A stretch of DNA of 64,000 nucleotides from JAISGQ01 sp045604155. GTDB taxonomy: Bacteria; Bacillota; Clostridia; Oscillospirales; Acutalibacteraceae. The stretch lies in NCBI GenBank assembly GCA_045604155.1, contig JAZUNN010000030.1, positions 1 through 64,000 of the forward strand, in the 5' to 3' direction. Numbering within the stretch: the stretch's first letter is position 1; the number at the start of each line of letters is the position of its first letter. A program made the translations under genes and the position numbers. Shown one piece after another: positions 42,109 to 50,525 of this stretch. A model generated the notes under the pieces. The model saw nothing but the letters and a program-made list of their open reading frames with translations, had not been told where the DNA came from and searched no databases.

Positions 42109-43635
42109 ATGAAAAATCAGGCTTTCAACCCCTATCTTCCGTCCTATGAATATATCCCCGACGGCGAGCCTCATGTTTTCGGGGACAGAGTATATCTTTT
42201 CGGCAGTCACGACCGCTTCCGAGGTGCGGCATTCTGCCTTAACGACTATGTCTGCTACTCGGCAGATGTGAAGGACCTAAAAAACTGGAAATATGAGGGC
42301 GTAATATACCGCAAGGATCAGGACCCGAGAAATCAGAATATCCCTGCCGATGCACCGCCTCACCGCCATGTTTTCGGCATAATTCCCGAGCGGTCCGAGG
42401 ATATCAACCCCAACGGAATCCATGCAATGTGGGCTCCTGATGTTGTAAAAGGTCCCGACGGACGGTATTATCTCTACTACTGCCTCGATTATCTCCCCGA
42501 AATAGGTGTTGCAGTGTGTGATACTCCTGCAGGAAAATATGAATTCTTAGGCTTTGTAAAGCACCCTGACGGAGAAATTTTAGGCACTCGCAAGGGTGAC
42601 CTTTCCCAGTTTGATCCGGGCGTTTTTATCGATGACGACGGCACTGTATATCTTTATTCTGGCAATGCACCCATGTATATTGAAAGAGCCAATGATCATC
42701 AGGGCTCTCAGGTAATGACACTGGAGCATGATATGCTGACCCTGCGCACCGAGCCGAAGCCTTTGATTCCCGAGATCACAAACAGCATCGGCACCGGCTT
42801 TGAAGGTCATGAATTCTTTGAGGCCAGCTCCATACGCAAAATAAACGGCGTTTATTACTTCATCTATTCCTCTGTCAACAGCCATGAGCTGTGCTATGCC
42901 GTCAGTGACAGACCCGACGGCGGTTATCGTTACGGCGGCACTGTTGTGGATATCGGCGACATCTATCTCAACGGACGCACCCGTGAGCAGACTCTCAACT
43001 GTCTGGGCAATACTCACGGCGGAATGGAATGCCTTGACGGAAAATGGTATATTTTCTATCACCGCCAGACAAACCGTACCAACTTCAGCCGTCAGGCCTG
43101 TGCCGAGCGGATATATTTTGACGAAAACGGTCATATTTCTCAGGTGGAAATCACCTCCTGCGGACTCAATGACGGACCTCTTGCGGGCATCGGCACCTAT
43201 CCTGCCCGAATCTGCTGTCAGCTTACAGCAGAAAACGGCAATGTGGAATCCCACCCTCAGCAGATGAAAATGGATTATCCCTTTGTCACTCAGGCCTGTG
43301 ACGACATTGACCCATCGGAAGAAAACGATGCTCTCGATATTCTTTCTCCATTCCAGTATGTATGCAATATGCAGGACGGCTCTGTTATGGGCTATAAATA
43401 CTTTGATTTCCGCTCTCTTGCTTCTGTTTCCGCCGAAATAAGAGGTGATGGGGAAGGATATCTTGATATCCGCATTGCACCCGACGGTGATTCCCTTGGA
43501 AAAATCCCCGTTTCACCGAAAGATGAGTGGGCATATTCTTCTGCCGATGCTTCAATTCCCGATGGAGTGTATCCGCTGTACTTTGTTTTCTGCGGCAGCG
43601 GACGTATTGATATAAGACAGTTTATACTCAGATAA
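42109..43635 (+). CDS. Intracellular glycoside hydrolase family 43
   Basis: 508 residues from ATG 42109 (AAAAGGAG 9 bp upstream; a GTG three codons earlier is too close). No signal peptide. Five-bladed propeller motifs: DGEPHVFGDRVYLFGSHD at the start (catalytic base Asp), MWAPDVVKGPDGRYYLYYCL (pKa-modulating Asp), GHEFFEASSIRKINGVYYFI (catalytic Glu). The last ~110 residues look like a CBM6-type beta-sandwich (YFDFRSLASVSAEI). GH43 enzymes are mostly beta-xylosidases or alpha-arabinofuranosidases; it would act on imported oligosaccharides. Linkage specificity cannot be read. Confidence 0.88.
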   Translation: MKNQAFNPYLPSYEYIPDGEPHVFGDRVYLFGSHDRFRGAAFCLNDYVCYSADVKDLKNWKYEGVIYRKDQDPRNQNIPADAPPHRHVFGIIPERSEDINPNGIHAMWAPDVVKGPDGRYYLYYCLDYLPEIGVAVCDTPAGKYEFLGFVKHPDGEILGTRKGDLSQFDPGVFIDDDGTVYLYSGNAPMYIERANDHQGSQVMTLEHDMLTLRTEPKPLIPEITNSIGTGFEGHEFFEASSIRKINGVYYFIYSSVNSHELCYAVSDRPDGGYRYGGTVVDIGDIYLNGRTREQTLNCLGNTHGGMECLDGKWYIFYHRQTNRTNFSRQACAERIYFDENGHISQVEITSCGLNDGPLAGIGTYPARICCQLTAENGNVESHPQQMKMDYPFVTQACDDIDPSEENDALDILSPFQYVCNMQDGSVMGYKYFDFRSLASVSAEIRGDGEGYLDIRIAPDGDSLGKIPVSPKDEWAYSSADASIPDGVYPLYFVFCGSGRIDIRQFILR

Positions 43636-43670
43636 AAGAAACACCTGCACTTTTTGTGCAGGTGTTTCTC
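43636..43670. terminator. Bidirectional terminator
   Basis: GAAACACCTGCAC (43638-43650) pairs with GTGCAGGTGTTTC (43656-43668) with a TTTTT loop, between convergent GH43 and Crp/Fnr genes. Confidence 0.8.
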
Positions 43671-44329
43671 TATTTCAATTCAAAATAATTCTTCCTTGTG
43701 TCGATTATGCCTTCTTTTTTAAGCTTGCTGATTTCCGCAGAAAGTCCGCTGCGCTCCACTTCAAGATAATCCGCCAGCTCCTGACGGTCAAAGGGGATCT
43801 CAAAACTGCTCTCTCCCTTTTTCTTCGCCTGAAACATCAAATATGTCATAAGTTTTTCTCTCGTTGACCTCTTTGAGGTAATTTCTATCTTCTGATGGAA
43901 CATAATATTCTTGGTAGCCAAATCCTTCATAAGATTGAAAATAAGCTGCTGATGAAATCCGCAGTTGTTCTTGCAGGTGTGAAGAATGTGGGAAGAATCG
44001 ATAAACATCACCTGACACGGCTCGTTTGCGATAATATCAACGGGCATTGAGGGGACTTCTGCACAGGCAAAAGCCTCGCCGAAAACCTCGGAAGGCTCGA
44101 TATTTGATACTATGCTTCTGTTGCCGTAGTAGTCTATACGCACAATCTGCCCCGAGCCCGAGAGCATGATTCCAATGTTTTTCGCAGGATAGCCTTCCGC
44201 CATGATGGTGTACTTCTTATCAAACTCCACCACCTTTGCTCCCAGACAATCCAGCATTATTAAAAGATTATCGTCCTCTATATCCTTGAACAGAGAGCAA
44301 TTTCTTATAATTTCAAAATATTTTTTCAT
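43670..44329 (-). CDS. Crp/Fnr-family transcriptional regulator
   Basis: 219 residues: cyclic-nucleotide-type beta-barrel (~10-115), dimer helix, and a C-terminal HTH (FDRQELADYLEVERSGLSAE). The segment HTCKNNCGFHQQLIFNLM, with a Cys-x4-Cys-x2-His group just before the dimer helix, is typical of a clostridial subfamily and could bind a metal or respond to oxidation (inference). Divergent from the redox cluster, with a perfect 16-bp palindrome between the two genes, so it probably controls that cluster. Confidence 0.88.
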   Translation of the reverse strand: MKKYFEIIRNCSLFKDIEDDNLLIMLDCLGAKVVEFDKKYTIMAEGYPAKNIGIMLSGSGQIVRIDYYGNRSIVSNIEPSEVFGEAFACAEVPSMPVDIIANEPCQVMFIDSSHILHTCKNNCGFHQQLIFNLMKDLATKNIMFHQKIEITSKRSTREKLMTYLMFQAKKKGESSFEIPFDRQELADYLEVERSGLSAEISKLKKEGIIDTRKNYFELK

Positions 44330-44343
44330 AAAAAATCTCCGTT

Positions 44344-44381
44344 TGTTGAAATTTCAACAGAATTTATAAAATGAGTATAAT
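44344..44381 (+). promoter_or_regulatory. Crp/Fnr operator overlapping the -35 of the redox cluster
   Basis: TGTTGAAATTTCAACA (44344-44359) is a perfect 16-bp palindrome. The -35-like TTCAAC (44353-44358) lies inside it, 17 bp before TATAAT (44376-44381). It also lies 15 bp upstream of the regulator start on the other strand. Confidence 0.75.
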
Positions 44382-44415
44382 ATAATAAAGCCAGAAAAAC
44401 AAGGAGGAAGCAATT

Positions 44416-45450
44416 ATGAAAATAGCTTTTTTCGACACAAAACCTTATGACAAACCGTTTTTTGATAAATACGGCGAAGAAAACGGTGTTCGTTTCAAAT
44501 ATTACGAAACCAAATTAAATGAAGATACTGTAGAGCTTGCAAAGGGTGCTGACGGTGTATGTGCATTCGTAAACGACACAGTCAATGCCGCAGTAATCGA
44601 CCGCCTTCACGAAATGGGCGTAAAGATACTGGCTCTTCGGTGCGCAGGCTTCAATAATGTTGATATGAAGCACGCTTTCGGCAAGCTCCATGTGCTGAGA
44701 GTACCTGCCTATTCACCCTATGCAGTAGCTGAACACACCATGGCACTTCTCCTGACATCAATCAGAAGGATCCACAAGGCATATATCCGCTCGAGAGATT
44801 TCAACTTCAGCCTTTCGGGACTTACGGGATTTGACCTTCACGGCAAGACGGTCGGTGTCATCGGCACAGGCAAGATAGGCAGAGTGTTTGTTGACATCTG
44901 CCGTGGCTTCGGAATGAAAGTTTTAGCTTACGACAAATTCCCTGCAAAGGATCTTGATAACGGCGACACCATAAGATACGTCGAGCTCCCCGAGCTTTTT
45001 GAGAAGAGCGATATAATCTCTCTTCACTGCCCATTGACAGAGGAAACCCAGCACATCATAAACGCAGAAACCCTTGAAAAGTGCAAAAAGGGCGTTGTGA
45101 TACTCAACACCTCCCGTGGAGCTCTGGTAGATGCGGAGGCACTGCTTGAGGGAATCAAATCGAGAAAAGTCGGTGCAGCCTGCCTTGATGTTTATGAGGA
45201 AGAAGCAGACCTGTTCTTTGAGGACAATTCGGGTCACATCATGGAAGACGACACTCTGGCTCGCCTTATCTCCATGCCTAATGTAATCGTCACCTCCCAT
45301 CAGGCATTTCTCACCGAGGAAGCCCTTGAAAACATCGCAGAAACAACAGTTAATAATATAGTAGAATTTGCAGAAACCAACCACTGCCCCAACGAGCTTT
45401 GCTACCGCTGCGGTGTTGCAGAGGACTGCAAAAGCGGAAAATGCTTTTAA
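44416..45450 (+). CDS. D-2-hydroxyacid (D-lactate-type) dehydrogenase with Cys-rich tail
   Basis: 344 residues. NAD motif GVIGTGKIGRVFVDI, substrate-site Arg in LNTSRGALVD, Glu in the CLDVYEEE region, and the acid/base His in TSHQAFLTEEAL: full D-lactate dehydrogenase signature. After the normal end the protein gains a tail with five cysteines (CPNELCYRCGVAEDCKSGKC), unusual in this family and suggestive of metal or Fe-S binding. First gene of the cluster, under the Crp/Fnr palindrome; reduces pyruvate to D-lactate as an NADH sink, presumably. The next gene, a ferredoxin, starts 11 bp after the stop. Confidence 0.88.
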   Translation: MKIAFFDTKPYDKPFFDKYGEENGVRFKYYETKLNEDTVELAKGADGVCAFVNDTVNAAVIDRLHEMGVKILALRCAGFNNVDMKHAFGKLHVLRVPAYSPYAVAEHTMALLLTSIRRIHKAYIRSRDFNFSLSGLTGFDLHGKTVGVIGTGKIGRVFVDICRGFGMKVLAYDKFPAKDLDNGDTIRYVELPELFEKSDIISLHCPLTEETQHIINAETLEKCKKGVVILNTSRGALVDAEALLEGIKSRKVGAACLDVYEEEADLFFEDNSGHIMEDDTLARLISMPNVIVTSHQAFLTEEALENIAETTVNNIVEFAETNHCPNELCYRCGVAEDCKSGKCF

Positions 45451-45461
45451 GGAGTAAAAAT

Positions 45462-46154
45462 ATGGTCAGAAAGATAATTAAAATAGACGAAGAAAAGTGC
45501 AACGGCTGCGGCGCCTGCGCAGCAGCCTGCCACGAGGGTGCAATCGAAATGGTAAACGGAAAGGCAAAGCTCACAAGAGAAGACTACTGTGACGGTCTGG
45601 GGGATTGCCTTCCTGCCTGCCCCGTGGACGCAATCTCCTTTGAAGAGCGTGAAGCTCCTGCCTATGACGAAGCCGCTGTTCTCCAGGCAAAGGCAACCAA
45701 GCAGAAGCTCCCCTGTGGCTGTCCCGGCACAAATTCCAAGGTCATAAAGAGAGAACCGGCACCCATCTTCGCAAAGCCCACAGCTATAACAAGCCAGCTT
45801 TCCCAGTGGCCGTGTCAGATAAAGCTTGTCCCTGTGAATGCACCCTATTTTGACGGAGCAAACCTGCTTATAGCTGCCGACTGCACAGCCTTTGCATACG
45901 GAAACTTCCACAACGATTTTATCAGAAATCATATTACTCTCATCGGCTGTCCCAAGCTTGACGAAGGGGATTATGCCGAAAAGCTCACCGCAATTATTGC
46001 AAACAACGACATAAAGAGTGTCAAAATCGTACGTATGGAAGTCCCCTGCTGCGGCGGCATTGAAAACGCAGTGAAGCGAGCACTTCAGGCGAGCGGAAAG
46101 TTCATTCCCTGGCAGGTTGTAACCATCACGACTGACGGAAAAATCCTTGAATAA
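45462..46154 (+). CDS. 4Fe-4S dicluster ferredoxin-like protein with C-terminal domain
   Basis: 230 residues from ATG 45462 (AAGGAG upstream). First cluster CNGCGACAAACHEG, second YCDGLGDCLPACPVDA, i.e. a ferredoxin pair of the clostridial DGLGDCLPxCP type. After a short linker with PCGCPG, a C-terminal ~130-residue domain has further cysteines (AADCTAF, LIGCPKLD, VPCCGG). The family is frequent in Clostridia but not biochemically defined; an electron-transfer or redox-sensing role with the neighbouring flavodiiron protein is likely. Confidence 0.85.
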   Translation: MVRKIIKIDEEKCNGCGACAAACHEGAIEMVNGKAKLTREDYCDGLGDCLPACPVDAISFEEREAPAYDEAAVLQAKATKQKLPCGCPGTNSKVIKREPAPIFAKPTAITSQLSQWPCQIKLVPVNAPYFDGANLLIAADCTAFAYGNFHNDFIRNHITLIGCPKLDEGDYAEKLTAIIANNDIKSVKIVRMEVPCCGGIENAVKRALQASGKFIPWQVVTITTDGKILE

Positions 46155-46174
46155 TTAAAAAAACGTGATATAAT
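46147..46174 (+). promoter_or_regulatory. Internal promoter of flavodiiron gene
   Basis: TTGAAT (46147-46152, at the end of the ferredoxin gene), 16 bp, TATAAT (46169-46174). The flavodiiron gene can thus be expressed separately from the upstream pair. Confidence 0.6.
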
Positions 46175-46205
46175 TAAGGATAGCAAATAAACAGAGGTGT
46201 ACAAA

Positions 46206-47996
46206 ATGAAAATAACAAATGATATCAGATATGTCGGCGTAAATGACCATAATGTTGACCTTTTCGAGGGTCAGTACATAGTCCCCAACGGCATGGCATA
46301 TAATTCCTACGTCATCATGGACGAGAAAATTGCCGTAATGGATACCGTTGACGCAAACTTCACCCATGAGTGGCTTGATAATCTTGAAAATGCCCTTGAG
46401 GGCAAAAAACCCGACTATCTAGTAGTCCAGCACATGGAGCCGGACCACTCTGCCAACATTGTAAACTTCGTCAAGGCTTACCCTGAGGCAAAGATCGTAT
46501 CCTCCGCAAAGGCATTCGCCATGATGAAGAACTTCTTCGGTACAGAGTTTGAGGATAGAAGAATCGTTGTAGGCGAGGGAGATACCCTTAACCTGGGCAA
46601 GCACGTTCTCACATTTGTCACCGCTCCCATGGTTCACTGGCCCGAGGTTATCGTGACCTACGACAGCACCGACAAGGTTCTGTTCTCCGCTGACGGATTT
46701 GGCAAGTTCGGTGCACTGGACGTTGAAGAGGACTGGGCCTGCGAGGCTCGCCGCTACTACATCGGCATCGTCGGAAAGTACGGCGCACAGGTTCAGGCTC
46801 TGCTGAAAAAGGCCGCAGGTCTTGATATTGAGATAATCTGCCCCCTGCACGGTCCCGTTCTCACCGAGAATCTGGGCTACTATCTCAATCTCTATAATAC
46901 ATGGTCCTCCTACCAGCCCGAAGAAGAGGGCATCGTGATTGCATATACCTCTGTTTATGGAAATACTAAAAAGGCAGTTATGCTCCTGGCTGAAAAGCTC
47001 AAGGCAATGGGCTGTCCCAAGGTTGTTGTAAACGACCTTGCAAGATGCGACATGGCAGAGGCTGTTGAGGATGCATTCCGCTACAGTAAGCTTGTACTTG
47101 CAACCACCACTTATAATGCGGATATCTTCCCCTTTATGCGCCAGTTTATAGACCACCTCACCGAGCGCAACTACAGCAACCGCACAGTCGCTCTAATTGA
47201 AAACGGAAGTTGGGCACCCATGGCTGCAAAGGTTATGCGAGGAATGCTTGAAAAGAGCAAAAATCTTACTTTTACCGATACCACAGTTAAGATTCTTTCC
47301 GCTCTCAATGATGAAAGCAGCGCACAGCTTGACTCTCTTGCTGAGGAGCTTTGCAGAGAGTATCTTGCACAGCAGGATTCCACCGCAAACAAGAATGACC
47401 TTTCCGCTCTGTTCAATATCGGCTACGGTCTGTATGTTGTAACCAGCAACGACGGCAAGAAGGACAACGGTCTTATCGTCAATACTGTTACTCAGGTAAC
47501 CAACACCCCCAACAGAATCGCAGTTACCATCAACAAGGAAAACTACTCTCACCACATCATCAAGCAGACGGGAATCATGAACATCAACTGCCTGACTGAG
47601 GATGCACCTTTCAAGGTGTTTGAGGCATTCGGATTCGTGAGCGGCAGAAATGTTGATAAGTTTGCCGATTGTGAGCCTCTCCGCTCGGATAACGGTCTTG
47701 CATTCCTGCCCAGATATATCAACTCTTTCATGTCTCTCAAGGTTGAGCAGTATGTTGACCTCGGCACTCACGGTATGTTCATCTGCTCGGTAACCGAGGC
47801 AAGAGTCATCTCCGATAGAGAAACCATGACCTACACCTACTATCAGAACAACGTAAAACCCAAGCCCGAGACTGAGGGCAAGAAGGGTTATGTCTGCAAG
47901 ATATGCGGATATGTCTACGAGGGCGATACGCTGCCCGAAGATTTCGTATGTCCCCTCTGCAAGCACGGTGCATCCGATTTTGAGGAGATAAAATAA
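46206..47996 (+). CDS. Flavodiiron protein fused to flavin reductase and rubredoxin domains
   Basis: 596 residues from ATG 46206 (AGAGGTG upstream). Domain order: metallo-beta-lactamase-like diiron domain (HMEPDH, MVHWPE, CPLHGP ligands) to ~250; flavodoxin (AYTSVYGNTKKAV) to ~395; flavin reductase-like FMN domain (YGLYVVTSNDGKKDNGLIVN) to ~545; rubredoxin (CKICGYVYEG and CPLCKHG) at the end. Flavodiiron proteins reduce O2 to water or NO to N2O in anaerobes. The fusion carries its own electron chain. Central enzyme of the oxygen-defence cluster. Confidence 0.93.
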   Translation: MKITNDIRYVGVNDHNVDLFEGQYIVPNGMAYNSYVIMDEKIAVMDTVDANFTHEWLDNLENALEGKKPDYLVVQHMEPDHSANIVNFVKAYPEAKIVSSAKAFAMMKNFFGTEFEDRRIVVGEGDTLNLGKHVLTFVTAPMVHWPEVIVTYDSTDKVLFSADGFGKFGALDVEEDWACEARRYYIGIVGKYGAQVQALLKKAAGLDIEIICPLHGPVLTENLGYYLNLYNTWSSYQPEEEGIVIAYTSVYGNTKKAVMLLAEKLKAMGCPKVVVNDLARCDMAEAVEDAFRYSKLVLATTTYNADIFPFMRQFIDHLTERNYSNRTVALIENGSWAPMAAKVMRGMLEKSKNLTFTDTTVKILSALNDESSAQLDSLAEELCREYLAQQDSTANKNDLSALFNIGYGLYVVTSNDGKKDNGLIVNTVTQVTNTPNRIAVTINKENYSHHIIKQTGIMNINCLTEDAPFKVFEAFGFVSGRNVDKFADCEPLRSDNGLAFLPRYINSFMSLKVEQYVDLGTHGMFICSVTEARVISDRETMTYTYYQNNVKPKPETEGKKGYVCKICGYVYEGDTLPEDFVCPLCKHGASDFEEIK

Positions 47997-48017
47997 AAAT
48001 TAACGGAGGTAACTTCT

Positions 48018-48398
48018 ATGTGTGAAAACAGATTTTACGTTTGTGAGCATTGCGGAAATATCGTTGGTATGATCCACGATGCGGGCGTGCCTCTTATGTG
48101 CTGCGGTCAGAAAATGAAGCAGCTTGAGCCGGGTACAGTGGAAGCAAGTATCGAAAAGCATATCCCCGTAGTCACCGTTGACGGCGACAAGGTAAAGGTA
48201 GTCGTAGGCTCAGTTCTGCACCCCATGAGTCAGGAGCACAGCATTACATGGGTATATCTCCAGACCGACCGCGGCGGTCAGCGCAAGTGTTTGCCTGTTG
48301 ACGGTGCACCTGAGATCATCTTCGCACTGGCTGATGAAAAGCCCGTTGCAGTTTATGCTTACTGCAACCTCCACGGACTGTGGAAAGCTGAAATATAA
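48018..48398 (+). CDS. dfx: Desulfoferrodoxin / superoxide reductase
   Basis: 126 residues, standard desulfoferrodoxin length. N-terminal rubredoxin-like site Cys9, Cys12, Cys28, Cys29; catalytic iron site Glu46-Lys47-His48, His68 (LHPM), His74 (EHSI), Cys116 and His119 (CNLHGLW). Converts superoxide to peroxide with electrons from rubredoxin. Starts 21 bp after the flavodiiron gene with GGAGG as RBS. Confidence 0.95.
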   Translation: MCENRFYVCEHCGNIVGMIHDAGVPLMCCGQKMKQLEPGTVEASIEKHIPVVTVDGDKVKVVVGSVLHPMSQEHSITWVYLQTDRGGQRKCLPVDGAPEIIFALADEKPVAVYAYCNLHGLWKAEI

Positions 48399-48421
48399 AT
48401 AAATTCAAGGAGGAAACAACA

Positions 48422-48580
48422 ATGAAAAAATATGTATGCGACGTATGCGGCTGGGAATATGATGAGGCTCTCGGCGATCCTGACAACGGCATCGCTCCCG
48501 GCACAAAGTTTGAAGATCTTCCCGAGGATTTTGTATGCCCTCTCTGCGGAGTAGGCAAGGATATGTTCTCCGAGGCTTGA
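48422..48580 (+). CDS. Rubredoxin, 52 aa
   Basis: MKKYVCDVCGWEYDEALGDP, then GIAPGTKFEDLPEDFVCPLC and GVGKDMFSEA. The two CxxC(G) knuckles and the aromatic core are canonical. RBS AAGGAGG is 8 bp upstream. It supplies electrons to the superoxide reductase and possibly the flavodiiron protein. Last gene of the cluster. Confidence 0.95.
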   Translation: MKKYVCDVCGWEYDEALGDPDNGIAPGTKFEDLPEDFVCPLCGVGKDMFSEA

Positions 48581-48591
48581 TTTTATAAGCA

Positions 48592-48626
48592 GGAAAAAGC
48601 ACACGGCTTTCGCCGTGTCCTTTTTG
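48592..48626 (+). terminator. Terminator of the redox cluster
   Basis: ACACGGC (48601-48607) and GCCGTGT (48612-48618), extended by GGAAAAAG/CCTTTTTG-type pairing and a T run. Confidence 0.75.
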
Positions 48627-48760
48627 TGTCCGAAGCCTCCCTCTGACGAGGGCGGCTTTGAAGGGGTTCTTTGACAGTCTGAAGCGACAGGAAACTGCCG
48701 CTCTTTTCATATGGAAAATCAGTAAATATTATGATACAATACAAGCAAAGGAGTGATTTT

Positions 48761-49513
48761 ATGGAAATGGTACTTCTTACCGCTCTCGGAGTCGGCGGAG
48801 CTACAATAATCGGCGCCGTTATCGGCTTTGTTTTCAAAAACATATCCCATAAATTCTCGGATATAGTCCTGTCCTTTGCGGCAGGAGTCATGCTCTCGGC
48901 GGCAGTGCTGGGACTTATCCTGCCCTCTCTTGAATACGGCGGAAAATTCGGGCTTATATACACCATTGCAGGCATATTTGCAGGTGCGTTGTGCCTCAAT
49001 CTCATCGATAAGCTTGTACCCCATCTTCACAAAATGGTAGGCGCTGACACAGAGGAACACAAAAACTCAAATTTAAGCAAAGTCCTTCTGTTTGTCACCG
49101 CAATAGCAATACACAATCTTCCCGAGGGCATCGCCGCAGGTGTTGGCTTCGGCTCGGGAGATACCTCTCAGGCGCTTATAATCGCAGGCGGCATAGCCTT
49201 GCAGAATATCCCCGAGGGTATGGTCATAATCGGACCTATGCTCGCCGCAGGGGTAACTCCCCGAAAAACATTCATCTGCGCCATGATAACAGGCCTTGTT
49301 GAGGTTGTCGGTACGCTCATAGGCTACTTTGCCGTAAGCCTTGCATCGGCAATTCTGCCCTTTGCCCTTGCCTTTGCCGGCGGCACAATGCTTTATGTAA
49401 TAAGCGACGAAATGATACCCGAAACCCATGCTCACGGCAGTGAACGTGGCGCTACCTATGCGCTTTTAGTGGGTTTCTGCGTGATGCTCATAACAGATGT
49501 TCTTTTAGGATAA
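48761..49513 (+). CDS. ZIP-family metal transporter
   Basis: 250 residues from ATG 48761 (AAAGGAG upstream). Eight hydrophobic segments; the metal-site helices read HNLPEGIAAGVGFGSGD and IALQNIPEGMVIIG, the ZIP signatures (H/N-x-x-P-E-G). An acidic/His loop with DTEEHKN sits between helices 3 and 4. Imports zinc, iron or manganese. Stand-alone gene between two terminators. Confidence 0.9.
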   Translation: MEMVLLTALGVGGATIIGAVIGFVFKNISHKFSDIVLSFAAGVMLSAAVLGLILPSLEYGGKFGLIYTIAGIFAGALCLNLIDKLVPHLHKMVGADTEEHKNSNLSKVLLFVTAIAIHNLPEGIAAGVGFGSGDTSQALIIAGGIALQNIPEGMVIIGPMLAAGVTPRKTFICAMITGLVEVVGTLIGYFAVSLASAILPFALAFAGGTMLYVISDEMIPETHAHGSERGATYALLVGFCVMLITDVLLG

Positions 49514-49516
49514 ACA

Positions 49517-49556
49517 AAAGACTTCCGAAAAAAGTTTTTCGGAAGTCTAATTTTTT
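49517..49556 (+). terminator. Terminator of ZIP gene
   Basis: AGACTTCCGAAAAA (49519-49532) pairs with TTTTTCGGAAGTCT (49535-49548), then AATTTTTT. The T run abuts the next promoter. Confidence 0.85.
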
Positions 49557-49558
49557 AC

Positions 49559-49589
49559 TTGACAAAGGATACTATGTGTCGTATAGTAT
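49559..49589 (+). promoter_or_regulatory. PadR-operon promoter with embedded inverted repeat
   Basis: TTGACA (49559-49564), 17 bp, TATAGT (49582-49587). Arms ATACTAT (49569-49575) and ATAGTAT (49583-49589), spaced 7 bp, cover the spacer and -10, as expected for autorepression by PadR. Confidence 0.8.
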
Positions 49590-49609
49590 TGTGCGAAAGG
49601 AGGTATTGG

Positions 49610-49957
49610 ATGGATATACAGCTCAAACGAGGACTCCTTGAAGTATGTGTGCTGGCGGCAATCAAAGACACCGAATCCTACGGCTACAAGATAATCAAGG
49701 ACATAAGCCCTTATGTGGAGATTTCAGAATCCACTCTTTACCCTATACTGCGCAGACTTGAAGGTGCAGAAATGCTGACGGTCTATTCTGCTGAGCACAA
49801 CGGCAGACTGCGGAAATATTATCGGATTACTCCCGCAGGACTCAATAGGCTTGAGGAATTCAAAGAAGAATGGCGTGAGATAATGTCCATTTACGAGTTT
49901 ATTACGAGGGAGGAAAAAACAAATGAACAAACAGGAATTTCTGTCTGCACTGAGTGA
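49610..49957 (+). CDS. PadR-family transcriptional regulator
   Basis: 115 residues from ATG 49610 (AAAGGAGG upstream). Winged helix with the PadR landmarks LKRGLLEVCVLAAIK, ESYGYKIIKD, ESTLYPILRRLEGAEMLT and GRLRKYYRITPAG. It overlaps the next gene by 35 bp and is the first gene of a three-gene PadR-DUF1700-DUF4097 operon, a common firmicute arrangement linked to cell-envelope stress. Confidence 0.92.
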   Translation: MDIQLKRGLLEVCVLAAIKDTESYGYKIIKDISPYVEISESTLYPILRRLEGAEMLTVYSAEHNGRLRKYYRITPAGLNRLEEFKEEWREIMSIYEFITREEKTNEQTGISVCTE

Positions 49958-50525
49958 TAAGCTCAGCGGGCTTTCTGAAGAAGACAAGAAAAAATCCATT
50001 GAATACTACAGCGAAATGATAGACGACAGGGTAGAGGACGGTCTGTCTGAGGATGAAGCTGTTGAGGCACTCGGCTCGGTTGATGAGATATCCTCACGCA
50101 TTCTTCTCGACACACCGCTGCCAAAGCTCGTAAAAGCAAAGGTAAAGCCTAAAAGAACCCTCCGTGTCTGGGAGATTATCCTCCTTGTCCTGGGATCACC
50201 TCTGTGGCTGAGTCTGCTGATTGCAGCTCTTGCTGTTGTCCTTGCAGTTTACATTGTCATCTGGACGGTGGCACTTGTTCTTTATGTCGTGGTGCTTTCA
50301 CTGGGAGTCAGTGCGATTGCCTGCTTCATCGGTGCTTTTGCCACATTCTGCTCAGGTCATATACCCGAAGGAATACTCTGCATCGGCGCTGCACTTATCT
50401 GTGCCGCTCTCGCAATACTGTTCTTCTGCGGTACGTTCTACGTGGTAAAGGGACTTGTTGCCCTCAGCAAACTGATTCTTCGAGGAATCAAGCACTGCTT
50501 AATCGGAAAGGAAAATGCAAAATGA
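49923..50525 (+). CDS. DUF1700 (HAAS-domain) membrane protein
   Basis: 200 residues. N-terminal HAAS signature KQEFLSALSDKLSGLSEEDK and YYSEMIDDRVEDGLSEDEA, followed by four membrane helices. DUF1700 proteins pair with PadR regulators; function unproven. Start supported by GGGAGG inside padR; ends in a 4-bp ATGA overlap with the next gene. Confidence 0.9.
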   Translation: MNKQEFLSALSDKLSGLSEEDKKKSIEYYSEMIDDRVEDGLSEDEAVEALGSVDEISSRILLDTPLPKLVKAKVKPKRTLRVWEIILLVLGSPLWLSLLIAALAVVLAVYIVIWTVALVLYVVVLSLGVSAIACFIGAFATFCSGHIPEGILCIGAALICAALAILFFCGTFYVVKGLVALSKLILRGIKHCLIGKENAK

